A DNA stretch of 64,000 nucleotides from contig NZ_QUMD01000013.1 of NCBI RefSeq assembly GCF_003481985.1, positions 37,995 through 101,994 on the forward strand, read 5' to 3'. Every line of letters begins with the position of its first letter. The first letter of the stretch is position 1. A program made the position numbers and the translations under genes. Of the stretch, positions 53,334 to 62,949 are shown one piece after another. Source of the DNA: Clostridium sp. OF09-36. Its GTDB lineage: Bacteria; Bacillota; Clostridia; Lachnospirales; Lachnospiraceae. The notes below the pieces were generated by a model. The model did not search any database, was not told where the DNA came from, and saw only the letters and a program-made list of their open reading frames with translations.

Positions 53334-53828
53334 ATGAAACTTTATGAATTGACTGAACAGTTTTTAGCGTTACAGGATCTGGTTTATGATCCGGAGGTAG
53401 ATGATCAGGTTCTGCAGGACACGATGGACGGCCTGTGGGGAGAAATTGAGGAGAAGGCAGACGGTTATGCCAAGATCATCAAAGGTATGCAGGGTGATAT
53501 TGAGGCATTAAAAGCAGAGGAAAACCGCCTGGTAGCCAGAAGAAAGGCTCTGGAGAACCGTCAGCAGGCATTAAAGAGCAATCTGGAAGCCAATATGCGC
53601 GAGATAGGCAAGACGAAGTTCAAGACGGCCCTGTTTAGCTTCAATATCCAGAAAAATGGTGGCTTGCAGCCGTTGGTGATTGATGGTCTGCTGGAAGATA
53701 TCCCAGGCAAGTACCTTGTACCGCAGTCGCCAGTGCCGAACAACGAGGCAATCCGCAAACTGCTGGATGAAAAGCAGGTTGACTGGGCACATCTGGAGCC
53801 GCGCGGCGAAAGCCTGCGGATTCGCTGA
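53334..53828 (+). CDS. siphovirus Gp157-like protein
   Basis: 164 aa: MKLYELTEQFLALQDLVYDP at the start, a long central coiled coil (about 45-100) and a beta-rich C-terminus with FSFNIQKNGG and IPGKYLVPQ. This is the Gp157 family of siphophages, linked to phage-resistance phenotypes in streptococcal phage and usually encoded with recombination genes. GCGGAGGAAAAACAAG precedes the ATG. The next ORF begins at its stop. Confidence 0.85.
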   Translation: MKLYELTEQFLALQDLVYDPEVDDQVLQDTMDGLWGEIEEKADGYAKIIKGMQGDIEALKAEENRLVARRKALENRQQALKSNLEANMREIGKTKFKTALFSFNIQKNGGLQPLVIDGLLEDIPGKYLVPQSPVPNNEAIRKLLDEKQVDWAHLEPRGESLRIR

Positions 53829-54028
53829 TGGACCGGACGGTAATTGGACCGTACCGGATGCAGCTGCTCATGGAAGTAGCTGCAAAAGCGGTCAAGATCA
53901 TGACTACGGGTGCATGGCACCTGTCATTTGACGAGATGGATATTATCCTGGATTACATCCGGTGCGGAATCGATGCATATAAGCGCAAATATGAGGAGGA
54001 AAGAGAAAATGTTCCTGAAAATCAGTGA
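53828..54028 (+). CDS. hypothetical phage protein (66 aa)
   Basis: 66 aa (MDRTVIGPYRMQLLMEVAAK), helical, ending KRKYEEERENVPENQ. ATG 53828 overlaps the previous stop (TGATG), and its 3' end overlaps the next gene by 20 bp. No function is known. Confidence 0.5.
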   Translation: MDRTVIGPYRMQLLMEVAAKAVKIMTTGAWHLSFDEMDIILDYIRCGIDAYKRKYEEERENVPENQ

Positions 54029-54665
54029 GTTTAAGAAAGTGATGAAATCCGCTTTGAAGACGGCGGGCGGATTGTATGTCGGAAATGTAAATGATCAGTA
54101 TCTGGTATATACCGGTTACTGGGGCGTGTGCGTTGAGAAGCTGTATGCGACCAATAAGTTTAAGGCTGCCATCATGGAGTTGATTGGTGACATGCCGGAA
54201 GAAGACAGCTGCTATAAGTATTATATCGAGGACAAACAGTTAAAAGCAGAGCTCCGTGTGGATTGCCTGAATCCGTATGAAAAATGGAGAGAGGCAAAGG
54301 ACTTCGCCTGCAGCGTCCCGCTGGTACTGACAAACAATTATCATGAGCTGTCTGTTTACCAGCGCAACAGTGACAAGGATTATCTGACAGCAGTAAGAGA
54401 GTGGACCGATGGCATGCTGTCTCCTGCAGAGCTGGAAGTTGCTGGCGAACGTATGCCGGGCAGACCAAGCGTCTCTCCATTGGGAAGTGTCCTTTATTTT
54501 AAGAGCGAAACCATGCTGTACTGGGTTTGTTGCGTGCAGGTTGAAGGAAAAACACGGGAAACTGTCTTTGACCGCATGAAGGATCTGGATTTCTTCGAGG
54601 ATGACTGGCTGAGCAAAGACAAGAAAGATGACGATTCCGACGAAGAAGAAACACTGCCATATTAA
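54009..54665 (+). CDS. hypothetical protein of the phage replication module
   Basis: A 218-aa protein (MFLKISEFKKVMKSALKTAG) with GLYVGNVNDQYLVYTGYWGV and an acidic C-terminal tail (DKKDDDSDEEETLPY), as in ssDNA-binding or clamp-like phage proteins. ATG 54009 has AGGAGGAAAGAG upstream. The family is unknown to me; the context suggests replication or recombination. Confidence 0.6.
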   Translation: MFLKISEFKKVMKSALKTAGGLYVGNVNDQYLVYTGYWGVCVEKLYATNKFKAAIMELIGDMPEEDSCYKYYIEDKQLKAELRVDCLNPYEKWREAKDFACSVPLVLTNNYHELSVYQRNSDKDYLTAVREWTDGMLSPAELEVAGERMPGRPSVSPLGSVLYFKSETMLYWVCCVQVEGKTRETVFDRMKDLDFFEDDWLSKDKKDDDSDEEETLPY

Positions 54666-54675
54666 GGAGGACACT

Positions 54676-55335
54676 ATGGGATTACCGGTACTGATCTATG
54701 GAAAATCCGGCAGCGGAAAGAGCCGGAGTTTAAAGTTTTTCGATGAAAATGAAATTGTGCTGTTGAATACAGAGCGGAAGGAATTGCCCTTCCGCAAGCG
54801 CTTCCGTAAAACCGGGGCGAGTGATGATATCAACCAGATCATTACTACTATCAATAAGAATCCGGAAAAGGTTTATGTGATTGATGATGCTGGTTATATC
54901 ATGACGCATTTGTTTATGTCACAGCACCGCAACAAAAAGGGCAACGCGTCGTTTGAAATGTATGACGATATCGCGGATGCAATGTATGGACTTGTGAAGC
55001 GGATCAAGACGGATGTGACGGATCCGGACAAAATTGTATACATCATGTTCCACGAAGACACGGACGATTTTGGCATTTCCAGACTTAGAACGATCGGCAA
55101 GCAGCTTGATCGTAAGGTTTGCTTGGAGGGAATGGTTACAATCTGCATCCGGTGCATGAGCGAAAATGGAAATCATTTCTTTCGTGCGGTTACAGATGGT
55201 TCCGATATTACAAAGACCCCGGAGGATATGTTCGAGGCACCAGAAATTGAAAACAACCTGAAACTGGTTGATGATACCATCCGCGATTTTTACGGATGGG
55301 AGAAATATAAATCCAAGGAGGACAAGCAGTCATGA
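54676..55335 (+). CDS. P-loop NTPase of the phage recombination/replication module
   Basis: A 219-aa protein with Walker A GKSGSGKS near residue 10 and a Walker B-like VYVIDDAGYIM. VYIMFHEDTDDFGISRLRTI and a conserved DNIRDFYGW-like end (TIRDFYGWEKYK) match the AAA-family phage NTP-binding proteins encoded before DUF669. AAGGAGGACACT precedes ATG 54676. It overlaps the next gene by 4 bp (ATGA). Confidence 0.75.
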   Translation: MGLPVLIYGKSGSGKSRSLKFFDENEIVLLNTERKELPFRKRFRKTGASDDINQIITTINKNPEKVYVIDDAGYIMTHLFMSQHRNKKGNASFEMYDDIADAMYGLVKRIKTDVTDPDKIVYIMFHEDTDDFGISRLRTIGKQLDRKVCLEGMVTICIRCMSENGNHFFRAVTDGSDITKTPEDMFEAPEIENNLKLVDDTIRDFYGWEKYKSKEDKQS

Positions 55336-55946
55336 TTAAGAAACCGGCAGGATACGATGAGGTAGCAGCTTATACAGGAGAGTTCCAGCAGCTGCCGAAG
55401 GGAAAATATGTGTGTGTGATTAAGCAGGTGACCACCCAGGAATCCAAGAATGGTAATCTGCAGTTTGTTTTGCTGTACGATATCGCAAAGGGCGAGTACA
55501 AGGACTTCTACAAAAAGATGTTTGAGAGTGATAAGGCGCAGAACCCGATGGGAGCGAAGTGGCGCGGAGTCTTCAAACAGAACATGGAGGGCAAGGGCCT
55601 TTCCTGGTTTAAGGGTATTATCACATCCATTGAGCGTTCCAATAATTTTACTTTCCAGTGGGACGTGAACGACAACGAGAAGCAGATGGTCGGAAAGGAG
55701 TTTGGTGGTATTTTCCGCCGCCGTCAGTACGAGGCAGCCAACGGTAACCGCCCATTTGTAACGGAACTGTTCCAGGTTCGCAGCGTGACAGGTCTGGCCG
55801 AGGCAGAGGTGCCGGAGGATGAAGTTTTACAGGATCCGCCTGTAGGCCAGACAACTCCGGTTAACCATGGCACTCCATCTGCTGTAGGGGATGGCTTTGT
55901 AGATATTCCGGAGGGAGCAGGCGATGAAGGAATCCCGTTCATGTGA
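55332..55946 (+). CDS. DUF669 family protein (putative ssDNA-binding)
   Basis: A 204-aa protein. The DUF669 core (about 18-140) reads YTGEFQQLPKGKYVCVIKQV and KWRGVFKQNMEGKGLSWFKG, and an acidic tail ends GAGDEGIPFM, like the protein-interaction tip of SSB. In phages this family sits with P-loop ATPases and primases, as here. A role on single-stranded DNA is inferred. Confidence 0.8.
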   Translation: MIKKPAGYDEVAAYTGEFQQLPKGKYVCVIKQVTTQESKNGNLQFVLLYDIAKGEYKDFYKKMFESDKAQNPMGAKWRGVFKQNMEGKGLSWFKGIITSIERSNNFTFQWDVNDNEKQMVGKEFGGIFRRRQYEAANGNRPFVTELFQVRSVTGLAEAEVPEDEVLQDPPVGQTTPVNHGTPSAVGDGFVDIPEGAGDEGIPFM

Positions 55947-56535
55947 TCCGGAGCTTTATAGCAAAGTAAAAGATGCAGTGAGTATGCAGCAGGCCGTAGA
56001 ATACTGCGGCCTGCATGTTTTAAACGGGAAATGTCTCTGTCCGTTCCATCACGATACCCGGCCATCCATGAAGATATATCCGAATGGGAAAGGGTATTAC
56101 TGCTTTTCCTGCGGTGCTGGCGGTGATCAGATTAAGTTTGTAGCCGGTTATTTTGGCATTGGCAATTATGAGGCGGCTAAGCAGCTTGCAACAGCGTTCC
56201 AGATTCCAATCCAGGAACCGGTGACGTACCGGGAGAAGCGCGAAGCAGATAAACGAAACCGTTTAAAACGCGAATTACGCGATTTTATGTATTATGCAAG
56301 GAAATGGCTGGTTGTGTATCGCGGACTGCTCTGTGAGGCAATCAGAGAGCGCAGCGAGCATTTCTATGAGGCACTTGGAAATATTACCTATGTGGAATAT
56401 CTGATTGACTGTCTGGATCAGTGCCCGGAACAACTATACTCAGACAGGAAGGCGGTGAGTGAAATTGGAAAAGTCGAACGAAGAGTTAGCGACTGGTATA
56501 TCAAAATTGGAGAAGATGGATCCATTTCCAGATGA
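55924..56535 (+). CDS. CHC2 zinc-finger primase-like protein
   Basis: A 203-aa protein with the DnaG-type zinc ribbon: CGLHVLNGKCLCPFHHDTRPS and YYCFSCGAGGDQIKFVAGYF (about 28-75). The polymerase (TOPRIM) domain is absent; the rest is helical. It probably recognises the origin or primer sites and works with the DUF927 helicase-like protein encoded next, whose start overlaps by 77 bp. GGAGGGAGCAGGCG precedes the ATG. Confidence 0.8.
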   Translation: MKESRSCDPELYSKVKDAVSMQQAVEYCGLHVLNGKCLCPFHHDTRPSMKIYPNGKGYYCFSCGAGGDQIKFVAGYFGIGNYEAAKQLATAFQIPIQEPVTYREKREADKRNRLKRELRDFMYYARKWLVVYRGLLCEAIRERSEHFYEALGNITYVEYLIDCLDQCPEQLYSDRKAVSEIGKVERRVSDWYIKIGEDGSISR

Positions 56536-58363
56536 AGTATTCTACCGGATTTTTGAGATTGATGACAACGTGGAGCGCCAGAAATACATTGAGGCGCTGC
56601 GGAACGCAGCAAAGACCATAAAACGTGCCTTGGAGTTTAACAACCTGTTAAAACAGTTCCAGCTTGATTATATCCAGCGTATGCGCCAGACCGGGAAGAA
56701 GACGGCTTTTACCGATCAGCCGCTGGAGCTTAACTGCGCAGAGTGGACTGCAAACGATATGGGCGTGAAAACAGTCCGGTATGACAAAAACATGCAGCAG
56801 GTCCCGGTTGTTGCCTGCAGCCATCCGATCATGCCGGTTGAGATCCTGAAGAACGTGGATACATCAGAAGAACGTATCACACTGGCTTATTTTAAATCTG
56901 CGTCCTGGCAGCGGATTACAGTTGACCGGTCTGTTTGCGCCAATACCAATAAGATTGTGGACGTGCTGTCACAGTACGGCATCGAAGTGACATCGGACAA
57001 CGCAAAGAGTCTGGTGCGTTATATCAGTGACTGCGTGGGGTATAATCCGGCGGCACTGGAGCCAAAGAAGTCTATCAACCGCCTTGGATGGGTCGGTGCA
57101 GCGTTTACTCCATATGAAAAGGATATCCGCTACGAGGGCGGGATGGATTACGAAGCAATCTTCAAAAATGTGTCCGAGAAGGGCGATTTCGAGTCCTGGA
57201 AGGCTCTTTGCAGCGACCTGCGGAAGAATCTGCCATTGCGTATGATGATGGCTGCAAGCTTTGCTTCCGTGCTTCTGGAGCCGCTTAAAGTGCTTCCGTT
57301 TGTGCTGCATCTGTGGGGCACGACCGGCACAGGAAAAACAGTGGCGTTGATGGTGGCCATGTCCATTTGGGGCAATCCAAGGATGGGCGGTCTGGTCAAG
57401 ACCATGAACATGACAAAGAATGCCATCATGCGAAACGCAGCGTTTCTCTGCAGCATTCCGTTTGCAGGTGACGAGCTGCAGACCATAAAAGATAAATGGC
57501 AGGGAAATTTCGACCAGCTGATCTACCAGATCACAGAGGGTGTGGACCGTGGCCGTGCGAAGGCATACGGCGGTGTGGAAGATACAAAGACCTGGAAGAA
57601 CAGTTTTATCTTCACAGGTGAGGAGCCGATCACAAAGGTGAATTCGGGTGGCGGTTCCAAGAACCGTGTCATTGAAATTGCGATTGATGGTCCGCTGGTG
57701 GCGGATGGCCATTATGTGAGCAGCATGGTACAGGAGAATTATGGCTTTGCAGGGAAAAAATTCATCGAGTACATACAGGAGACAGAAGCCTGCAAGATCA
57801 TGGACCGGTACCGGGAAATCTTTGAGACGCTTTGCCAGCTGGATACTACAGATAAACAGGCAATGGCTATGGCCTGCATGCTGCTGGCAGATGAAATTGC
57901 AGTAAAGCTCTTTTTTACGGCGGAGCAGCCGCTGCAGATTGTCCAGGTGAAGCAATATCTGCAGAGTACGCGTGATGTAGATATTGCAGAACGCGCGTAT
58001 CAGCAGGTGTTAAACTGGGCGGCAAAGTACCAGGTCCGTTTTGAAGATCCGAAAGCAGAGAATTCTCTGAATAAAGGCGAGGTCTGGGGGAAGATTGACG
58101 ACGGGAAACTGATTGTGAACCGAGATGTGCTTTTAAGCTTCTTAGATCAGAATGGATTCGATTATACAGCCGTGAGTCGGAAGTGGGCAGAAAAAGGGTA
58201 TCTGGTGCGCAATTCGCAAGGGAAAATGGTGCATCAGACGAAGGTATATGGAATCAAATCAAGCTATATCAAATTCAATCTGCCGGAGGATGATGATGCA
58301 ACGGATAAGGACGGATTCATGCAGGTTGAGAAATATGAGCAGGAAACATTACCTTTCGATTAA
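56459..58363 (+). CDS. DUF927 domain helicase-like ATPase
   Basis: 634 aa from GTG 56459 (after GGAAGGCGG). An N-terminal helical region is followed by the DUF927 ATPase core at about 180-470. Walker A is LWGTTGTGKTVALM; downstream come PFAGDELQTIKD (Walker B-like), FTGEEPITKVNSGGGSKNRV and VIEIAID. DUF927 proteins are primase-associated superfamily 3-like replicative helicases of phages and mobile elements. A C-terminal winged-helix-like part ends in EKYEQETLPFD. The iteron array begins 3 bp after its stop, which supports an initiator/helicase role. Confidence 0.82.
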   Translation: MKLEKSNEELATGISKLEKMDPFPDEVFYRIFEIDDNVERQKYIEALRNAAKTIKRALEFNNLLKQFQLDYIQRMRQTGKKTAFTDQPLELNCAEWTANDMGVKTVRYDKNMQQVPVVACSHPIMPVEILKNVDTSEERITLAYFKSASWQRITVDRSVCANTNKIVDVLSQYGIEVTSDNAKSLVRYISDCVGYNPAALEPKKSINRLGWVGAAFTPYEKDIRYEGGMDYEAIFKNVSEKGDFESWKALCSDLRKNLPLRMMMAASFASVLLEPLKVLPFVLHLWGTTGTGKTVALMVAMSIWGNPRMGGLVKTMNMTKNAIMRNAAFLCSIPFAGDELQTIKDKWQGNFDQLIYQITEGVDRGRAKAYGGVEDTKTWKNSFIFTGEEPITKVNSGGGSKNRVIEIAIDGPLVADGHYVSSMVQENYGFAGKKFIEYIQETEACKIMDRYREIFETLCQLDTTDKQAMAMACMLLADEIAVKLFFTAEQPLQIVQVKQYLQSTRDVDIAERAYQQVLNWAAKYQVRFEDPKAENSLNKGEVWGKIDDGKLIVNRDVLLSFLDQNGFDYTAVSRKWAEKGYLVRNSQGKMVHQTKVYGIKSSYIKFNLPEDDDATDKDGFMQVEKYEQETLPFD

Positions 58364-58641
58364 AAGGTCTTACCTACTTCTTAAAAGGTAAGACTTGGTA
58401 AGACCCTAGAAGCCGCATAAATATTGGCTTTTTTAGTAAGGTCTTACCTGTCTTACCAGTCTTACCTGTTATATAGTCTCGTGACGCGAGGGGGAAAACG
58501 TCATTATTTTTTCTCTTATAAAAATATAGACTTATTATCCGGGTTTTTAGGTAAGACAGTAAGACCCTAAGTAAAATAAGGGCTTGCGGGCATTTTCTAG
58601 GTAAGATTCTGGAAAGACATTTCTGGAAAATGGTAAGACCG
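58364..58641. other. iteron array, putative replication origin of element 2
   Basis: 278 non-coding bases with ten copies of GGTAAGAC or its complement GTCTTACC, allowing one or two end mismatches. Sites: 58366, 58387, 58397, 58440, 58450, 58459, 58550, 58559, 58600 and 58632. Copies occur on both strands, some 9-10 bp apart. An AT-rich core (58500-58545) lies between the two halves. Confidence 0.7.
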
Positions 58642-58663
58642 CAGCGATGAGGAGATGAAAACG

Positions 58664-59068
58664 ATGAAAACGAGCAATAAATCAGCCGGTACGAAATTCG
58701 AGAGAGAATTTGCCGAACGGCTGGCAGCAGAAGGCTTCTGGGTGCACCGCTTCCAGGATAATAAAAACGGTCAGCCGTGCGATGTGGTTGCGGCAAGAAA
58801 CGGGGAAGCGTACCTGGTTGATTGCAAGGACTGCCAGAAAGATGTGTTCGAGCTGAGAAGAGTGGAGGAGAACCAGTACAATGCAATGCTGCTTTTCCAC
58901 ATGACAGGAAACAGCCGCGGGATGTTTGCGGTACGCTTCCAGGGAGCCCCGGTTTATCTGGTAGACTTCCAGGTGTTGACGCATTTGAAAAACGAGGTCG
59001 GAAAGGGATTCCCAAAAGTGCAATGCCTACATACGGCAGAACACTGGAGAGCTGGCTGGACGAATTGA
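58664..59068 (+). CDS. Holliday-junction-resolvase-like phage nuclease
   Basis: 134 aa from ATG 58664 (GAGGAG 9 nt upstream; ATG 58655 is too close to it). The restriction-endonuclease-like fold motif is seen: KFEREFAERLAAEGFWVHRF, then QPCDVVAARNGEAYLVDCKD with the D-(X)n-D-x-K type active site. It resembles the RecU/VRR-like resolvases of phages. It probably resolves replication or recombination intermediates. It overlaps the region just upstream of the DEAD helicase gene. Confidence 0.72.
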   Translation: MKTSNKSAGTKFEREFAERLAAEGFWVHRFQDNKNGQPCDVVAARNGEAYLVDCKDCQKDVFELRRVEENQYNAMLLFHMTGNSRGMFAVRFQGAPVYLVDFQVLTHLKNEVGKGFPKVQCLHTAEHWRAGWTN

Positions 59069-59091
59069 ACGTAACGAGGCAGGTGATAACA

Positions 59092-60473
59092 ATGGTCGTG
59101 GAGATTGGGTCTGAAATCCACATCCGGGATGCATCAAAAGAATTAAATGATTGGGCGCAGGAAAACATGATCATTCCTAATCCACAATACCGGGAGCGGG
59201 AACGCCGCGGGCTCTGGATTGGAAACACACCGAAATACTTATGGTTGTACCGGATTGATGGCTCTGATCTGATTCTTCCTACGGGAGTGGGAAAACAGGT
59301 GCGGCAGTTCCTTTCAGAAAACGACAGGATAAGCGTGCATTTGGCCGATAACGGGCTTTTAAGCTATCAGGGCAACGTTCCCTTGTACGACTATCAAGAA
59401 ACGGCTGTGGAGGCTATGCGGCACGCTAGCTGCGGAATCCTGCAGAGCCCGTGCGGGTCTGGAAAAACACAAATGGGGATTGCACTGGCGGCAATATTGA
59501 GCCGGAAGGTTTTGTGGGTTACTCACACGCAGGATCTCCTGGTGCAATCAAGAGCCAGGGCGGAGCAGTATTTTCCGCCGGAAACCCTTGGCGCGATCAC
59601 GGCGGGAAAGGTTCAGATCGGCAGTCACATGACCTTTGCAACGGTCCAGACTCTTTGTAAGCTGGATCTGGAGCGGTACCAGAAGACATGGGATGTGATC
59701 ATAGTGGATGAATGCCATCGGCTGGCCGGATCACCTACGCAGGTAACTATGTTTTACAAGGTCATGAACAGTCTGGCGGCAAGACACAAATATGGGCTGT
59801 CAGCAACCGTGCATCGGTCAGACGGCATGATAAAAAGCACATTTGCAGTGCTGGGGCCGGTCATTTACAAAGTGCCGGACGCAGCTGTGGCAGACAAGAC
59901 CATGAAGGTGCGGATATGCCGGCGAGATACCGGGACAGAGATCAGCCGTGGATGTCTGGATACGGACGGAACACTAAACTATAACGATCTGCTTGCATAC
60001 CTGGGGGAAAACCAGAAGAGAAATGAGTTGATCGTGAAGGATCTGGTAAACCAGACTGGGCATTCCTGCCTTATCCTGCAAGCAGACTGGAGCAGCTGCG
60101 CAACATCCGAAGCCTGCTGCCGGAAGAATTAAAAGCGGTGTCTGCCATGATCGACGGAAGCATGACAAGCAAGCGGGCCAAGGCAGAGCGCGAGGCAGCC
60201 ATTGAGGAAATGCGGACCGGGGAGAAGAAAATCCTATTTGCTTCGTTCGGTCTGGCGAAAGAAGGGCTGGACATCCCATGCCTGGATCGGTTGTTTCTGG
60301 TATCACCGCAGAAAGACTATGCAGTGGTTACGCAGTCAATCGGCCGGATAGCAAGAAAGGCTGAGGGAAAGACAGATGCTGTGTGCTATGACTATGTGGA
60401 TGCCATCCAGTTCTGTGAAAACCAGTTCAAGCGGCGCAAGACTCATTACAGAAAGGCAGGCTGTATTTTATGA
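59092..60473 (+). CDS. DEAD/DEAH-box phage helicase, frameshifted in this sequence
   Basis: A superfamily 2 helicase of about 460 aa. Motif I is LQSPCGSGKTQMGIA, motif II VDECHR, motif III GLSATVHR and motif VI TQSIGRIARKAEGKT. The first frame stops at 60132. One G restored near 60081 (CTTATCCTGGCAAGC) gives LILASRLEQLRNIRSLLPEE and joins it to the second. Start ATG 59092 (MVVEIGSEIHIRD) matches the family N-terminus and has AGGCAGGTG upstream. It unwinds DNA during element replication or recombination. It overlaps the next gene by 4 bp. Confidence 0.85.
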
Positions 60474-60684
60474 CAAGAATCGAGGAGCAGGCGGCGCTTG
60501 CAAAAGGTGTGTGGTGCGATTCCTACAATTTTTACTTGAAGTATCATGGACGGCCTTTAGAGCCTGGATTCTGGGAAGCCGCCACGAAAGACTTTGGTGA
60601 GATCATGAGAAAATATAAAGGCGCAACGGTTTGCGGCAGGATGATGCTGGCAGCGTTTAGCTGTTGGAGGAGGAAAAGAAATAG
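60470..60684 (+). CDS. small phage protein, frameshifted near its 3' end
   Basis: ATG 60470 overlaps the helicase TGA. It encodes MTRIEEQAALAKGVWCDSYN, then HGRPLEPGFWEA and GRMMLAAFS. In the uncorrected frame it runs to 60703 with an odd basic tail. One base restored near 60661 gives LLEEEKK and a stop at 60684, just at the next start. About 71 aa. Its function is unknown. Confidence 0.6.
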
Positions 60685-61040
60685 TGGAAAGATTAACGCA
60701 TAAAAGAGCAAATGAAATCAAAAGCGGGTACTGGTCTCCGAATAAAAAAGATGAGTTGGTGCAGCGGCTGGCAGAGTATGAGAATACGGGGATGGAGCCG
60801 GAGTGCATGAAAAAGAATGAGTGGATTCCGGTGGCTGAGAAGCTGCCGGAGACAGCAGATTATGTGCTTGTATCATTCAAAAACTTTTCTCTCCCGGCTA
60901 TTGGCCGGTACGAGGTAAATGATGAGGGTGATGGTGCATGGTATCTGCAAGGTTGCGACGATGGAGACACATGCTGCAGTGCTGGATTATTTGTTAATGC
61001 ATGGATGCCGCTGCCGGAGGCATACAAGGCAGTAAATTAA
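60684..61040 (+). CDS. DUF551 domain phage protein
   Basis: 118 aa from GTG 60684 (GGAGGAGGAAAAG upstream). The C-terminal DUF551 domain is clear: EWIPVAEKLPETADYVLVSF and FVNAWMPLPEAYK. The N-terminus (MERLTHKRANEIKSGYWSPN) is another frequent phage segment. A common accessory protein of siphophages with no known activity. Confidence 0.82.
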   Translation: MERLTHKRANEIKSGYWSPNKKDELVQRLAEYENTGMEPECMKKNEWIPVAEKLPETADYVLVSFKNFSLPAIGRYEVNDEGDGAWYLQGCDDGDTCCSAGLFVNAWMPLPEAYKAVN

Positions 61041-61054
61041 GATTGGAGGAGAAA

Positions 61055-62571
61055 ATGGAGTTAAAAGAACTGACAGAATGGTTACTTGATTTATTAGGAA
61101 TCCAGGATGTTAAAGAAATTCCGGAGGCACTCATGAAAGTCGTCAAAGAAAATAATACATCAAAATATGAAAAATTTTCTGAAAAACTTCCGGACATGAG
61201 TACAGACTGGCTTCAAAAGGTGTACCAATATTATCTGGCGGATCGTAAGGAGAAAATGCAGGACTATACGCCCAAAAGCCTAGCAAGATTTGTTAGTCGC
61301 TTAGCTGGGGAACAGGATGTGGTAATTGATATGTGTGCAGGAAGCGGAGCGTTGACTATTCAAAAATGGAGTATAATACCGAATCAGAAATTTTGTTTGT
61401 ATGAGTTTGACGCAAATGTCATTCCGCTTTTATTGTTCAATATGGCGGTGAGAAATATTGAATGCAAGGTATGTCATGCTGATGTGCTGCAAGATGAGAT
61501 TTATCACACATATATCATTTCACATGGAGACAAATTTGGGGTAGTGAAGGAGATGGGGAGATGAGCACAGCATTAATTTCAAACCCACCGTATAACATGA
61601 AATGGAAAATTCCGATTTTTGCACAGATCCAGCCGCGATTTTGTAACTGCGAACTCCCGCCAGAAAACAATGCGAATTTCGCTTTTATATTGACTGCACT
61701 GGATATGGTGGATGCAAGAGCTGTTTTTATATTACCATGCAGTGTGTTGCAAGGTGGAGCGAAGCAGGAAAAGGAGATCAGAAAATATTTGGTTGAAAAA
61801 AATCTGATAGAGGCAGTTATAACGTGTCCAGATAACATGTTTGAAAGCACAGGAATTGCAGTCTGCATTATCGTTTTCGATAAACATAAGAGCACGACAC
61901 AAATAGAACTTATCGACATGAGAAATACATATGAAGTAGTGGAACGTGAGCAGAGAGGACAGTACGGAAACGAAAGCCATACCAACAGAGTATATAAGAA
62001 AGCGGTGAAGGTGTTTTCGGATGAGCAGATGGAACGTGCCATAAAAGCAATCGAAGAGCATACAACGGAAAAGGATTTTTCCGTCTGCGTCACGTCAGCT
62101 GATATAAGTAAACAGGCATATAAACTCTTGCCATCTGCGTATTTTGCGATTGATTTCGAACCTGCTCCACACAGGGAATGCAAGGAAATTACAGAAGACC
62201 TAAACCGTGTAATCAAAGAGAAAAACGGTTTAAAGCTGACGATGAACGAGAGTCTTGCAAAGGCAATAGGGTTATATGAGATTTTTAAAATGTTTAAAGA
62301 GTCGGAAGAAAACAACAGAGCAATGAAAGAGGTACTGGATATTGTTGGAGAAAAAATTATTCCAGAAAATTTTATTGCAATGTCTAAAAAAGCCGGTGAA
62401 TTGAAATTCGAAAATGGAAGCAAAGACCATGTATCGACTATTCTCATGTCGATATTGCAGATGTGGAAGCAGCATATCATGTATTTGAACGAAGAAGAAA
62501 ATAGATATTTGCTTGAGCTGCGAGATGCGTTACTGCCAGATTTAATGAGCGGAAAAATTAAATTAAACTGA
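61055..62571 (+). CDS. N6-adenine DNA methyltransferase (HsdM-like, orphan), frameshifted in this sequence
   Basis: About 505 aa. A helical N-terminus (YTPKSLARFVSRLAGEQ) is followed by SAM motif I VVIDMCAGSGALTIQ and catalytic motif IV NPPYNMKW. The C-terminus (LLELRDALLPDLMSGKI) resembles the conserved helix of type I specificity subunits. The frames meet near 61557, just before the NPPY motif, so one base is missing. ATG 61055 follows GGAGGAGAAA. No nuclease gene is adjacent, so it is probably a phage methylase that protects against host restriction or marks its own DNA. Confidence 0.83.
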
Positions 62572-62651
62572 AATTTAACTCAATTTAACTCGTTTTAATT
62601 CAACTGCGAGTTGAGTTAAAACAAGATTTTAAACAAGACGAGTTGAAATTT
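62571..62651. repeat. AACTC/GAGTT inverted-repeat cluster
   Basis: Between the methylase and MazG-like genes: TTTAACTC (62574-62581), TTTAACTCG (62584-62592), CGAGTTGAGTTAAAA (62607-62621) and CGAGTTGAAATTT (62639-62651). They can form nested hairpins and would make a good protein-binding site. Confidence 0.6.
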
Positions 62652-62664
62652 GGAGGATGTTAAA

Positions 62665-62949
62665 ATGATGTTAGAAGCAATTGGTAGCGCAGCTATGCTG
62701 AAGCAGCTGGCCGAGGAATCTGCGGAGCTTGCGCAGGCAGCATTGAAGGTGGCGAGAATCTTACGGGGCGATAACCCTACACCAGTGACGTTGAAAGAGG
62801 CTGAGGAACATCTGGTTGAGGAATATACGGATGTTTATCAGTGTGTGATGGAGCTGGATGTGCCCGTAGATTGGCAACAGATCGAGGAAAAGCGGGAGCG
62901 ATTTATGAAACGCGTAAGGGAGATGAGGAGTGCCGATGTACAAAAATAA
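62665..62949 (+). CDS. MazG-like pyrophosphohydrolase-superfamily protein
   Basis: A 94-aa all-alpha protein with the EExxE-type metal site of the MazG/dUTPase-like superfamily: LAEESAELAQAALKVARI and HLVEEYTDVYQCVMEL. Such phage proteins hydrolyse non-canonical or signalling nucleotides. ATG 62665 has GGAGG upstream. It overlaps the next gene by 14 bp. Confidence 0.78.
   Translation: MMLEAIGSAAMLKQLAEESAELAQAALKVARILRGDNPTPVTLKEAEEHLVEEYTDVYQCVMELDVPVDWQQIEEKRERFMKRVREMRSADVQK

Noticed and set aside
58364..58641. CRISPR array
   Set aside because: The repeats are only 8-9 bp, occur in both orientations and are unevenly spaced. No cas gene is present.
61055..62571. Complete type I restriction-modification system
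   Set aside because: Only the methylase-like gene is present. No HsdR and no separate HsdS gene is adjacent.
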